Shown one piece after another: positions 24,053-32,762 of a stretch of 64,000 bases of DNA; position 1 is the first letter of the stretch; the number at the start of each line of letters is the position of its first letter. The stretch comes from JAMOQA01 sp964420365. Lineage in GTDB: Bacteria > Acidobacteriota > Polarisedimenticolia > J045. The position numbers were made by a program, and so were the translations under genes. The DNA lies in the NCBI GenBank assembly GCA_964420365.1, contig CAYQTA010000094.1:102205-166204 (forward strand). Reading direction: 5' to 3'. The notes under the pieces are model-generated. The model worked only from the letters and a program-made list of their open reading frames with translations. It was not told the DNA's origin and ran no database searches.

Positions 24053-25592
24053 CTTCGGTGCCGTCCTTGTCGGTTCCGGGAAGGGGCGCCAAGCCGGCCC
24101 GCCACCGCGGACCACGCCCCGGGATGGCGGCGAGGAGGAGCGCCACCGCGGCGAGTGTAACACAGGCGAACTCGAGGGCCCGGGCGACGAGCCCTCCGAC
24201 GGGTAGCCCGCCGCCGGCCCGGACCCGCGCGACCAGGATGCCGCGCGCGCCGATCCCGAGCCGGCCGAGCACCCGGCCCCGCCCGTCGACCAGGAGGGAG
24301 ATCCCGCTGTTCGCCGCCCGGAGGAGCGGCCGACCGGTCTCCGCCGCCCGCAACCTCGCGTGGGCCGCGTGCTGGAGGGGCCCGGACGAGTCCCCGAACC
24401 AGGTGTCGTTGGTCAGGTTGACCAGGATGCCCGCCCCCGCGCGGGCGAGCCCCAGGGAAAGCCCGGGAAAGACCAGCTCGTAGCAGACCAGCGGACCGAG
24501 CGGCCCCGACCGGGACGGCAGGAGCACCTGGTCCTTCCCCGGAACGAAGTCCCCGGCCTCGGCGGCGATCGCCGGGACGTCGCCGAGCAGCGGCCGGAGC
24601 GGCAGGTACTCGCCGAACGGCACGAGGCGGCGCTTCGGCGCGATGCCCGCGACCCCGGTGTCGGCGCGAACCAGGACCGCGCTGTTGTAGCGGCCGCCCC
24701 CCGGCGCGCCGGTCACGCTTCCGAGGACGAGATCGATCCCCAGGTCCCGGGCGAGAGCCTCGATCCGGGCCCGGAACCCCGGGGCCTCGTCGATCCGCCA
24801 CGGAACCGCCGATTCGGGCCAGGCGACGAGCGCGGCCCCTCGATCCGCGGCCTCCCGCGCGAGGGCCTCGTAGACCACGAGGCGGGCGAGGGCGCCCCGT
24901 CCCTCCGGGACACTCCCCTGGACGACCGCGACCGTCACTTCCCTTCCGCGGGGACCGGGCAGGAGGGTACCCGCCAGGCCCACCAGCAGGGTCGCCGCCC
25001 CGAGCGCGACGACGGGACCGTGCCGCGGCCGGGCCCCGGCAACCCGCGCGGCGAGGAGGGCGGCCCACGCGATCCCGAGGAACCCGAGCCCCGCCCCCCC
25101 GACCAGCCGGGCGACGGCGATCCCCCCCGGGACCGAGGCCAGCGCGACGCCGGCGGAGCCCCAGGGAAACGGGAACGGAAACGCCTCCCGGGTCCACTCG
25201 AGGGCGATCCAGAGGGGAGGGCCGGCGAGGAGCGCCCGGACCGGTGACCAGCGACGCGCGAGGCGCGCCAGGACCCAGGCGAGGCACCCGGTCCCGATCC
25301 CTTCCAGGGCCCCCGAGAGCAGGACCGCCGCGAGGACCGCCGAACCCGGGAGCGGGGTATGAACGAGAAGCACGAAACCGAACCACCGGAGCAGCAGGCC
25401 GTAGAAGATCGCCCCGGCAAGCCATCCCTCGCCGAACGCCCGCCGTGGCGCGGCCGTCACCGCCAGGACGAGAAGCAGGGCGGCGCCCGGCACGGTGAGC
25501 AGTCCCCAGCCGGGGCGGGGGTGCGCGAGGGCGAGAAGGACGCCGGCCAGGGAGGCGAGAACCACCCGGGCCGGGCCCGGGAGGCGGCTCAT
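24045..25592 (-). CDS. lnt: Apolipoprotein N-acyltransferase
   Basis: Lnt adds the third acyl chain to lipoproteins in the inner membrane. The 515-residue protein has about six N-terminal membrane helices, a nitrilase-like periplasmic domain (about 220-470) and a C-terminal helix. The catalytic triad residues are visible: Glu in VAWPESAVPW, Lys in APKRRLVPFGEY and Cys in LVCYELVFPG. The ATG at 25590-25592 overlaps the stop of the SPOR gene. With lgt and lspA at 48-49 kb the whole pathway is encoded in the window. Confidence 0.95.
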   Translation of the reverse strand: MSRLPGPARVVLASLAGVLLALAHPRPGWGLLTVPGAALLLVLAVTAAPRRAFGEGWLAGAIFYGLLLRWFGFVLLVHTPLPGSAVLAAVLLSGALEGIGTGCLAWVLARLARRWSPVRALLAGPPLWIALEWTREAFPFPFPWGSAGVALASVPGGIAVARLVGGAGLGFLGIAWAALLAARVAGARPRHGPVVALGAATLLVGLAGTLLPGPRGREVTVAVVQGSVPEGRGALARLVVYEALAREAADRGAALVAWPESAVPWRIDEAPGFRARIEALARDLGIDLVLGSVTGAPGGGRYNSAVLVRADTGVAGIAPKRRLVPFGEYLPLRPLLGDVPAIAAEAGDFVPGKDQVLLPSRSGPLGPLVCYELVFPGLSLGLARAGAGILVNLTNDTWFGDSSGPLQHAAHARLRAAETGRPLLRAANSGISLLVDGRGRVLGRLGIGARGILVARVRAGGGLPVGGLVARALEFACVTLAAVALLLAAIPGRGPRWRAGLAPLPGTDKDGTEDA

Positions 25593-26095
25593 CGCCCCCG
25601 GCCGCGGACGCGGACCGGCCGACCGAGCAACCGGGCAAGCTTCCTCGCGGCCGCCTCGGCCGCGGCCCGGTCGGAGAACGGGCCCCCCACGACCCGGTAT
25701 CCTCCCCCGGGAGCCCCCGCCACCAGCGCCGGCACCCCGGCCCCCCGGGCGCGACGGACCACGGCCTCGGCATCTCCCCGGCCCTTCCAGGTACCCAGGT
25801 CGAGCTCGAAGCCGCCCCGGAGGGTCGGCTCGGGAACCGCCTGCAACCGGGGATCGCGCACCGCACCGCCGGCGCCCACCTCGTCGAAGAGGTTCCGCTC
25901 CGCGGAGAGATCCTCCTCGTCCTCGGACGCCGCCGGGGCGGACCCGCCGGCGGGACCCCGCACGGCCGCCGCCTCGCCCGTGGGCGCGGTGACCCGACCG
26001 GCCCAGAACCCGGCGAGGAACAGGAGCACGAGCCCCGCGGCGACGAGGGCGAGGCGGGGAGCGTCCAGGTCGATCTCCACCGGGCGGCGGCTCAC
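25589..26095 (-). CDS. SPOR-domain membrane protein
   Basis: The 168-residue protein has a short cytoplasmic amino end, one membrane helix (about 14-34, LALVAAGLVLLFLAGFWAG), a disordered Ala/Gly/Glu-rich linker and a C-terminal SPOR domain (about 93-165, with YRVVGGPFSDRAAAEAAARKL). SPOR domains bind denuded peptidoglycan glycans and bring proteins to the septum. The GTG start (26093-26095) overlaps the GGDEF gene stop. A role at the division site is inferred from the family. Confidence 0.83.
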   Translation of the reverse strand: MSRRPVEIDLDAPRLALVAAGLVLLFLAGFWAGRVTAPTGEAAAVRGPAGGSAPAASEDEEDLSAERNLFDEVGAGGAVRDPRLQAVPEPTLRGGFELDLGTWKGRGDAEAVVRRARGAGVPALVAGAPGGGYRVVGGPFSDRAAAEAAARKLARLLGRPVRVRGRGR

Positions 26096-27111
26096 GGAGC
26101 GGCCTCCTCGTCTCCTCCCTCCGCCTCGGCGATCGCGTTCTTCCCCCGGTCCTTCACCTGCCGCAGGGCCGCGTCCGCCGCCTCGATGACGTCCCGGGGG
26201 CTCCGACCATGGTCGGGCCAGGTGGCGACCCCGGCCGAGATCGTCAGGGGGACCCGCGCGCCGGTCGGCAGGGAAAACGGCCGCTCGGCGATCGCCCGGC
26301 GGATCCGCTCCGCCACCTCCCGGGCCCCCTGTCGCCCGGTCCCCGGCAGGAGGACGACGAACTCGTCCCCGCCGTAGCGGAACAGGCGGTCGATGCTCCG
26401 GATCGAGCGACCGATGCGAACCGAGGCCTCGTAGAGAACCCGGGAACCCGAGGCGTGCCCGTGGTGGGTGTTGACGTCCTTCAGGTTGTCCATGTCGACG
26501 AAGATCACGGAGAACCGGCCCCCGAACCGGCGGGCCCGCGCAACCTCGTCGTCGAGGCTCTGGTCCAGGTAGCGGCGGTTGTAGCAGTCGGCGGTGTCGT
26601 CCCGGATGACCAGTTCCCGCAGGGAAGCGACGGCACGAAGGTTGTCGAAGACCGGTTCCAGGAAGCGCGCGTATTCCGCGGCCCGCGAGAGCGCCCCGGG
26701 GGCGAACGTCTCCCCCTTTCCCCGGAGCAGCAGCAGCAGGCCGACCGCCCCGGCCCCGGAGCGGAGGGGAACCAGCAGCGCCTCGCCCAGCGCCGGCAAC
26801 CTGTGGTCCTCGCCGGTGGGGAGCAGGGACCCGGCCTCGCGCAGGACCGTCGCCCCGCCGGGAGAGAACTGGCGCATCAACCCCGGGTCGAGCACGCCCA
26901 GTACCGCCGCCAGCTCCTCGGCTCCTTCCTCGCCCCGGGCCGCCATGCAGAGGAGCTCGTCTCCGGACGACGAGGCCTGGTAGCCGAGGGCCCACCGCCC
27001 GCCGAGGAGCCGAAGCCCCCCGTCCGCGACCGCGGAAAAGCAGCCCGGGGGATCGAGCCGCCGGTGCGCCGCGAGCACCGCCAGCAACAGCTCCCGGTCC
27101 GGTCCGGCCAT
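26092..27111 (-). CDS. GAF-GGDEF diguanylate cyclase
   Basis: The 339-residue protein has an N-terminal GAF-like region (about 15-150) and a C-terminal GGDEF domain (about 170-335). The active site reads YGGDEF and is intact. Five residues before it lies RSID, which fits the RxxD inhibitory site that binds cyclic di-GMP. It should therefore make cyclic di-GMP from GTP with product inhibition. No membrane helix is seen, so it is probably cytosolic. It starts one base after the slipin stop. Confidence 0.9.
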   Translation of the reverse strand: MAGPDRELLLAVLAAHRRLDPPGCFSAVADGGLRLLGGRWALGYQASSSGDELLCMAARGEEGAEELAAVLGVLDPGLMRQFSPGGATVLREAGSLLPTGEDHRLPALGEALLVPLRSGAGAVGLLLLLRGKGETFAPGALSRAAEYARFLEPVFDNLRAVASLRELVIRDDTADCYNRRYLDQSLDDEVARARRFGGRFSVIFVDMDNLKDVNTHHGHASGSRVLYEASVRIGRSIRSIDRLFRYGGDEFVVLLPGTGRQGAREVAERIRRAIAERPFSLPTGARVPLTISAGVATWPDHGRSPRDVIEAADAALRQVKDRGKNAIAEAEGGDEEAAP

Positions 27112-27112
27112 G

Positions 27113-27901
27113 TCAGGCCGCCCCGCCGTCCCCGCCGCTCGCCCGGGAGACCGCCGCCCCGTCCCGGGGCAGCAGCAGGCGGAACAGCTCGATCGGAACC
27201 GGGAAGACGATCGTCGAGTTCTGTTCCGCGGCGATCTCCGTCAGGGTCTGGAGGTACCGCAGCTGCACGGTCAGCGGGTTCTGCGCCATCATCTGCGCGG
27301 CCTCGAAGAGCTGGCTCGCCGCCTTGTACTCGCCGTCGGCATGGATGATCTTCGCCCGCTTCTCGCGCTCCGCCTCCGCCTGGCGAGCCATCGCCCGGCG
27401 CATCTCCTCCGGCAGGTCGACGTGCTTGACCTCGACGGCCGTCACCTTGATTCCCCACGGGTCGGTGTGCTTGTCCAGGATCGACTGCAGCTTGTGGTTG
27501 AGCTGCTCCCGCTCGGAGAGCAGCTGGTCGAGCTCCACCTCGCCGAGAACGGACCGAAGGGTCGTCTGGGACAACTGGCTGGTCGCGTAGTGGTAGTTCT
27601 CCACCTCGACGATCGCCTTCCTCGGGTCGAAGACCCGGTAGTAGACGACGGCGTTCACCTTGACCGAGACGTTGTCCCGGGTGATCACGTCCTGGGGTGG
27701 CACGTCGTGGGCGACCACCCGCAGGTCGACCCGTACCAGCCGGTCGATGAACGGCACGATCAGCACGAGCCCCGGGCCGTACTCCTTCTCGACGAGCTTC
27801 CCCAGGCGGAAGACGACCCCCCGCTCGTACTCCTGGATGACGCGCACCGCCTGGCTGAGCAGGAAGAGCGCCACGACGACGACGATCCCTATCCCGAGCA
27901 T
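27113..27901 (-). CDS. Slipin / stomatin-like SPFH protein
   Basis: A hydrophobic helix at the amino end (MLGIGIVVVVALFLLSQAVRVI) is followed by an SPFH/band-7 domain (about 25-190) with YERGVVFRLGKL and VKVNAVVYYRV, then an Ala/Glu-rich coiled coil (EEMRRAMARQAEAEREKRAKI). Slipins form cage-like membrane assemblies and are the partner of NfeD proteases such as the one just upstream. The ATG at 27899-27901 has AGGAG nine bases before it; the ATG at 27910 lies too close to that site. The 262-residue length is typical. Confidence 0.92.
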   Translation of the reverse strand: MLGIGIVVVVALFLLSQAVRVIQEYERGVVFRLGKLVEKEYGPGLVLIVPFIDRLVRVDLRVVAHDVPPQDVITRDNVSVKVNAVVYYRVFDPRKAIVEVENYHYATSQLSQTTLRSVLGEVELDQLLSEREQLNHKLQSILDKHTDPWGIKVTAVEVKHVDLPEEMRRAMARQAEAEREKRAKIIHADGEYKAASQLFEAAQMMAQNPLTVQLRYLQTLTEIAAEQNSTIVFPVPIELFRLLLPRDGAAVSRASGGDGGAA

Positions 27902-27956
27902 CCCTGGCATCTCCTCGTTCCGATCCCGGCCGACGACGAAGGCCCCCGCCCCCGGA

Positions 27957-29303
27957 TCAGCCGGTTTCCTCCTCGGCAACGGGCTCGACCAGCAGTCGCA
28001 GCCCGTCCTTCACCTCGCGCACCCGCACCCGGGTGCCGGCGGGCACCGGGCGGGTCGCCCGGGCCTTCCAGTACTCCCCGTGGACGAGAACCGTCCCCTC
28101 CGGATCGAGGGACGTGGTCGCCTCTCCCGCGAGCCCCACCATCCCGTCCCTCCCGGTGGTCGCCCGCCGGAGCTGGGTCCGCAGGACCAGCCACATCACC
28201 GGGAGGATCACGCCCGCGAGGAAGAGGCCGACCGGCACCAGCACCTGCCACGGCACGGCCAGTCCCGGGACATCCCGGGGAAAGAGCAGCCACAGGCCGA
28301 CCAGGAGGGAAGCGATCCCCCCGATCGTCAGCATCCCGTACGAGACCACCTTGATCTCCAGGACCAGCATCACCACCCCCAGGGCCAGCAGCGCCGCGCC
28401 GAGCCAGTCGACAGGCAGGAGGCGCATTCCGTACAGGGCGACCAGCAGGCAGGCCGCGCCGACCAGCCCGGGGAGCACCAGGCCGGGGTGGGTGAACTCG
28501 ATGTAGAGGGCGAGCACCCCGATCGACAGCAGGAGCGACAGCAGCACCGGGTGGAGCAGGACGTTCTCGAACGACTCCTGCCAGCGCAGGCGGAACGTCT
28601 CGACCCGGGGGTCGCCGAGGTGGAGGGTCGTCCGGGTGCCGTCCGGCCGGACGATCTCGCGACCGTCGAGCCAGTCCAGCAGCTCCTCCCGGCTCCCCGC
28701 GATCACGTCGACGAGCCCGGCGTCCCGCGCTTCCTCGGCGCTCCAGGAGCGGGACTCCCGGACGGCCTGCTCGGCCAGCTCCGCGGGCCGCCCCCGCGCC
28801 CGGGCAGCGGACCGGAGGAGGGCCGCCAGGTCCTCCGCCGCCTTCTCGAGGGCGATGTCCCCTTCCCTGTTCTCGCCTCCCGCCGTGATCGGGTGCGCGG
28901 CCCCCGTCCGGGTGACCGGGGCCATCGCGGCCACGTCGGCGGCCAGGAGAAGGAAGAACCCGGCGGAGGCCGCGTGGGCCCCCCGGGGCGCCACCCAGGC
29001 GACGACGGGGACGGGCGAGTTCAGGATGTCCCGGACCATGTCCTCCGCGGCATCGACCAGGCCTCCGGGAGTGTCCAGCTCGAGCAGGAACACCGCCGCC
29101 CCGCGCTCGTCCGCCTCCGCGAGGGCCCGGTGGAGGATCTTTGCCGAGACCCCGTGAATCATCCCGTCCAGGCGGTGGACGAGGACGAGGGGACGGTCCG
29201 CCTCCCCGGCTCCCGCCGAGCCGACGACGGGGAGGAACAGCAGGACCACCGCGGCCGCGATCGCGGGCAGGATCCGAGCCCGTGCCGATTCCCGGGTTCG
29301 CAT
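27957..29303 (-). CDS. nfeD: NfeD-family membrane serine protease (ClpP-class)
   Basis: The 448-residue protein has a signal helix, a ClpP-class serine protease domain (about 38-225) with the nucleophile serine in GAHAASAGFFLLLAAD and a likely catalytic Lys in ALEKAAEDL, four to five membrane helices (about 260-385) and a C-terminal NfeD OB-fold domain (about 400-445). Archaeal homologues cut the hydrophobic end of stomatin, whose relative is the next gene. The ATG at 29301-29303 has no Shine-Dalgarno but a TACAAT six bases upstream. Confidence 0.92.
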   Translation of the reverse strand: MRTRESARARILPAIAAAVVLLFLPVVGSAGAGEADRPLVLVHRLDGMIHGVSAKILHRALAEADERGAAVFLLELDTPGGLVDAAEDMVRDILNSPVPVVAWVAPRGAHAASAGFFLLLAADVAAMAPVTRTGAAHPITAGGENREGDIALEKAAEDLAALLRSAARARGRPAELAEQAVRESRSWSAEEARDAGLVDVIAGSREELLDWLDGREIVRPDGTRTTLHLGDPRVETFRLRWQESFENVLLHPVLLSLLLSIGVLALYIEFTHPGLVLPGLVGAACLLVALYGMRLLPVDWLGAALLALGVVMLVLEIKVVSYGMLTIGGIASLLVGLWLLFPRDVPGLAVPWQVLVPVGLFLAGVILPVMWLVLRTQLRRATTGRDGMVGLAGEATTSLDPEGTVLVHGEYWKARATRPVPAGTRVRVREVKDGLRLLVEPVAEEETG

Positions 29304-29309
29304 GGTTTC

Positions 29310-29315
29310 ATTGTA
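29310..29315 (-). promoter_or_regulatory. -10 element directly upstream of nfeD
   Basis: TACAAT on the minus strand, five of six bases of the TATAAT consensus, ends six bases before the nfeD ATG. With the normal distance to the start of transcription this gives a leaderless mRNA. It lies in the 59-base gap after coaD. No good -35 is visible. Confidence 0.5.
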
Positions 29316-29362
29316 GCCTGCCCGGTACCCCCTCCCGGGCCGAAACCGGCGCTCGTCCGCGA

Positions 29363-29875
29363 TTATTCGCCCCCCGCGGAGGGACCGAACCGCTCGACGA
29401 GCCGGGCCAGGGCCGCCCGGGGGACCAGCCCGGAGACGTCCCCCCCCAGGCGCACGATTTCCCGCACGAGCCGGGACGAGATGAACGAGACGTCTTCCCC
29501 CGGCGTCAGGAAGACCGTCTCGATCCCCGGCGCCAGGCGACGGTTCATCATCGCCATCTGCAGCTCGAACTCGAAGTCGCTGACCGCCCGGAGTCCCCGC
29601 AGGATGATCCTCGCCCCCTCCCGGCGCGCGACGTCGACGAGAAGCCCCTCGAACGAAATCACCCGGACCCCTCCGATCCCCTCGTCGGCGAGCGCGGCCT
29701 CGAACATCGCGCGCCGCTCCTCCGGGGAAAAGAGCGGGTTCTTGGTCGTGTTCCGCAGGACGGCGACGACCAGCCCCCCGTCGAAGATCCGCACCGCCCG
29801 CCGGACCAGGTCGAGGTGTCCGAGGGTGACCGGGTCGAACGAACCCGGGTAGATCGCCCTGGCGCACTCGCTCAT
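29363..29875 (-). CDS. coaD: Phosphopantetheine adenylyltransferase
   Basis: CoaD joins ATP and 4'-phosphopantetheine to dephospho-CoA. The 170-residue protein has the nucleotidyltransferase motif YPGSFDPVTLGHLDL (9-23), RGLRAVSDFEFELQMAMMNR and the C-terminal ISSRLVREIVRLGGDVSGLVP. The ATG at 29873-29875 overlaps the recN stop (ATGA). An unrelated longer frame upstream overlaps recN and is ignored. Confidence 0.97.
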   Translation of the reverse strand: MSECARAIYPGSFDPVTLGHLDLVRRAVRIFDGGLVVAVLRNTTKNPLFSPEERRAMFEAALADEGIGGVRVISFEGLLVDVARREGARIILRGLRAVSDFEFELQMAMMNRRLAPGIETVFLTPGEDVSFISSRLVREIVRLGGDVSGLVPRAALARLVERFGPSAGGE

Positions 29876-31596
29876 CGCGCGCTCCCTTCCTCCCCGGGCA
29901 GTCCCCGCACCTCGCCCCGGAGCATCGCCTCCGCGTGGCGGCGCGCCGTGTCGGTGACGACGCTTCCCCCGAGCATCCGGGCCAGCTCCCGGGCCCGCTC
30001 GTCCTCGTCCTCGAGCACGCGGACGACCGCCACTGTCCGCCCACCCTTCGTCTTCTTCGTCACGTGAACGTGCCGCCCGGGACGCGCGGCGACCTGGGGC
30101 AGGTGGGTGATCACGATCACCTGGTGCCGCTCGGCCACCCGCGAGAGGAACTCGCCGAGCCGCACCGCCGCCTCGCCACCGAGGCCCTGGTCGACCTCGT
30201 CGAAGACCAGCGTCCGCGGGGGCAGCCCCCCCTCGAGCGCGATGTCGAGGGCGAGCATCACGCGGCTGATCTCTCCGCCGGAGGCCACCTTCCTGAGGGG
30301 CCGTGCCGGCTCCCCCGGGTTGGCCTGGAGCAGCAGCTCGACGTCGTCGAGCCCATGCTCGGCGGCAACGGTACCGAGGAGCCCGTCCGGGTCCCGGGAC
30401 TCGATCCGCACCTCGATCCGGGCCTCGGGCATGGCCAGCGCCGCGAGAAGCTCGCTGACCCGCGCCGCCAGCCGATCGGCGGCCTGCCGACGGGCGGCGG
30501 AGAGGCGCTCCGCCGCGTCCTTCCACCGCTCCGCCAGTTCCTCCCGTTCCGCGCGCAGGCCGGCCGCCTCCTCCGCCCGGCCCTCCAGGACGGTGATCTC
30601 CTCCCGCATCTTCTCCGCGTCGGCGACGATGTCCTCGAGGGGCGCCCCGTCGAACCGGCGCCGCAGGCGCTCGAGCGCGACCAGCCGGTCCTCGATCTCG
30701 GCGAGCCGGCCCGGGTCGGGCGCGATCTCGTCGACGCCGGACCGCAGGTCCGCCGCGATCTCCTGGATCTGCGCCCGGACGTCATCGAGCCGGTCGGCGA
30801 TGTCCTCGTACAGGGGATCGTGGACGGCCTGGGCCCGCATCCGCCGCGCTGCGGCGTGGACCCGGTCGAGGGCGGCGTCCTCCCCCTCGTAGACCAGGTC
30901 GAGGGCCGACCGGATCGCCTCCATGATCTCCTCGGCGTGCCGCAGGCGCTCCCGCTCCTGGCGCAGCTCCTCCTCCTCGCCCGGGCGGGGCCGGACCTTC
31001 TCCAGCTCGGCGAGGCGCCAGCGCAGGGTTTCCAGCCGGTCGCGCCGGGCCCGTTCCCGCTCCGCGAGGTCCCGGGTGAGCTGGTCGATCTCGTGGATGC
31101 GGGCCGCCAGCCGCCGCACCTCGGCGAGCAGCTCGCCGTGTTCGCCGAACCGGTCCAGGACCGCCCGGTGGAACGCCGGGTCGAACAGGGTCTGGGGCTC
31201 GTGCTGCCCGTGGAGCTCGACCAGCCCGGCCAGCAGGTCCCGCAGGAGCGTGACCGTCACCGACTGGCCGCCGAGGAACGCCCGGGTCCGGCCGTCCGCC
31301 CCGATCTCCCTCCGGACGAGCAGCTCGTGGCCGTCCGTGTCGTAGCCGGCCCGCCGGACCGCCTCCTCCACGTCCGGCCGCCGGGACAGGTCGAACAGGG
31401 CCTCCACCCGGGCCCGGCTCTCCCCGCGCCGCACGAGGGAGGCATCCCCCCGCCCGCCGATCACCAGGCCGATGGCACCGACGAGCAGCGACTTGCCGGC
31501 CCCCGTCTCCCCCGTGACCAGGTTGAGGCCGGGATCCAGCTCGAGGAACACGTCACGCGCCAGGACGAGGTTCTCGATCCGCAGGTGCCGCAGCAT
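29872..31596 (-). CDS. recN: DNA repair protein RecN
   Basis: RecN is an SMC-like ATPase in double-strand break repair. The 574-residue protein starts MLRHLRIENLVLARD, has Walker A GETGAGKS (29-36), two long coiled-coil stretches (about 155-230 and 290-370) and the C-terminal half with SGGEISRVMLALDIAL and the Walker B VFDEVDQGLGGEAA. The ATG has GGAG nine bases upstream. It is the first gene of the recN-coaD pair. No LexA box was recognised upstream. Confidence 0.96.
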   Translation of the reverse strand: MLRHLRIENLVLARDVFLELDPGLNLVTGETGAGKSLLVGAIGLVIGGRGDASLVRRGESRARVEALFDLSRRPDVEEAVRRAGYDTDGHELLVRREIGADGRTRAFLGGQSVTVTLLRDLLAGLVELHGQHEPQTLFDPAFHRAVLDRFGEHGELLAEVRRLAARIHEIDQLTRDLAERERARRDRLETLRWRLAELEKVRPRPGEEEELRQERERLRHAEEIMEAIRSALDLVYEGEDAALDRVHAAARRMRAQAVHDPLYEDIADRLDDVRAQIQEIAADLRSGVDEIAPDPGRLAEIEDRLVALERLRRRFDGAPLEDIVADAEKMREEITVLEGRAEEAAGLRAEREELAERWKDAAERLSAARRQAADRLAARVSELLAALAMPEARIEVRIESRDPDGLLGTVAAEHGLDDVELLLQANPGEPARPLRKVASGGEISRVMLALDIALEGGLPPRTLVFDEVDQGLGGEAAVRLGEFLSRVAERHQVIVITHLPQVAARPGRHVHVTKKTKGGRTVAVVRVLEDEDERARELARMLGGSVVTDTARRHAEAMLRGEVRGLPGEEGSAR

Positions 31597-31620
31597 CGTT
31601 GCCGACTCCGCATCCTCCGC

Positions 31621-31639
31621 CGGGGGACACCGTCCCCCG
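31621..31639 (-). terminator. Hairpin after the DHOD-like gene, upstream of recN
   Basis: A perfect 8-bp stem (CGGGGGAC/GTCCCCCG) with a 3-base loop lies in the 95-base gap between the DHOD-like stop and recN. Since both genes are on the minus strand, recN being first in transcription order downstream means the hairpin lies in the recN leader region or in front of it; it could also protect recN from antisense read-through. There is no T-tract. Confidence 0.35.
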
Positions 31640-31691
31640 CAAGGGTGTCACCGTTCGCCGCCGGGGGTCAAACGGGCCGCGCCGGGACGGC

Positions 31692-32681
31692 TCAGCCGAA
31701 GCTCTGGAGCACGCGGATGTAGTTCGCCCGCTCGAACGCCTCCGGGTCCGGGCAGTTCCGCTGGCTCATCGTGCCGACCACCTCCTCGACCGATCCGTAG
31801 CCGTGCTCCTCGAGGAACCGGGCCAGTTCCTCGCGGACCCGTCGCAGGTGCGGGATGCCGTACCGCAGGAGCGCGCTGCACAGGTGGACGACCCGGGCGC
31901 CGGCCATCAGCGCCTTGACGGCGTCCCGCCCGGAGAGAACCCCCCCGGTCAGGGACAGGTCTGCCCCGACCCGCCCGTGGAGAATGGCGACCCACCGGAG
32001 GGGCAGGCGCAGGTCCCAGGCGTCGGAGAGCTGCAGCTCCGGCACGACCTCCAGGTTCTCGGGATCGATGTCCGGCTGGTAGAAACGGTTGAACAGGGCG
32101 AGCCCGCGCGCGCCGGCCCGGGCCAGCCGGCGCGCCATCTCGCCCGGGTTCGTGAAGTACGGGTGCATCTTCACCGCCACCGGGATGTCGATGGCGGCCG
32201 ACACCTCGGAGACGACCTCGACGTAGCGGGCCTCGATCTCCCGGCAGGAGGTTTCCAGGTCGGTGGGCAGCCAGTAGACGTTCAGCTCGATGGCGTCGGC
32301 CCCGGCCTCGGCGATTCGCCCCGCCCAGTCGGTCCACGCGCCCGGGTCACGGGCGTTCAGGCTGGCGACCACCGGGATCGAGAGCGCGTCCTTCGCGGCG
32401 CGGACGAAGTCGACGTACTCCCCGGGTCCCCGGGCGTACTCGCCCGGCCGCGGGAAGTAGTCCACCGCCTCGGCGTAGCTCTCCGCGCCGAACTCCAGGT
32501 AGTGATCCAGCTCCCGCGCTTCGTGCTCGATCTGCTCCTCGAACAGCGAGTAGAGCACGACCGCCCCCGCCCCGGCATCCTCCAGCCTGCGGAGCGAATC
32601 GACGTCGCGGGTCAGCGGGGAAGCGGACGGTACCAGGGGGTTCTCGAGGGACAGGCCCATCCAGGTCGTCGCGAGGTCCAT
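31692..32681 (-). CDS. Dihydroorotate dehydrogenase-like flavoprotein
   Basis: The 329-residue protein has the beta/alpha-barrel pattern of FMN-binding dihydroorotate dehydrogenases: GLSLENPLVPSASPLTRD at the start, VVASLNARDPG, ADAIELNVYW, VAVKMHPYFTN, LSLTGGVLSGRDAVKALMAGA and a C-terminal LRRVREELARFLEEHG. It differs from true PyrD and belongs to a subgroup often annotated only as DHOD-like. It follows nifJ on the same strand, 81 bases away. A redox link with PFOR-derived electrons is possible but only inferred. GGAGG lies six bases before the ATG. Confidence 0.82.
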   Translation of the reverse strand: MDLATTWMGLSLENPLVPSASPLTRDVDSLRRLEDAGAGAVVLYSLFEEQIEHEARELDHYLEFGAESYAEAVDYFPRPGEYARGPGEYVDFVRAAKDALSIPVVASLNARDPGAWTDWAGRIAEAGADAIELNVYWLPTDLETSCREIEARYVEVVSEVSAAIDIPVAVKMHPYFTNPGEMARRLARAGARGLALFNRFYQPDIDPENLEVVPELQLSDAWDLRLPLRWVAILHGRVGADLSLTGGVLSGRDAVKALMAGARVVHLCSALLRYGIPHLRRVREELARFLEEHGYGSVEEVVGTMSQRNCPDPEAFERANYIRVLQSFG

Positions 32682-32725
32682 GGCATCCTCCGGGGCCCGG
32701 CGGCCCGGGCCGGCTTCCCCGCCGC

Positions 32726-32752
32726 GCCGGTCCCCGCGAGGCGGGGACCGGC
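32726..32752 (-). terminator. Strong hairpin after nifJ
   Basis: A perfect 12-bp stem (GCCGGTCCCCGC with its complement) and a GAG loop lies ten bases beyond the nifJ stop and ends about 45 bases before the DHOD-like start. It should stop or reduce transcription into the DHOD-like gene, or protect the nifJ 3' end. No T-tract follows. Confidence 0.65.
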
Positions 32753-32762
32753 ACCCCGGGGA

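Noticed and set aside
23981..24163. prfB as a frameshifted pseudogene, or the short upstream frame as a separate gene
   Set aside because: The break has the exact layout of the programmed RF2 frameshift, so it is a normal gene in two frames.
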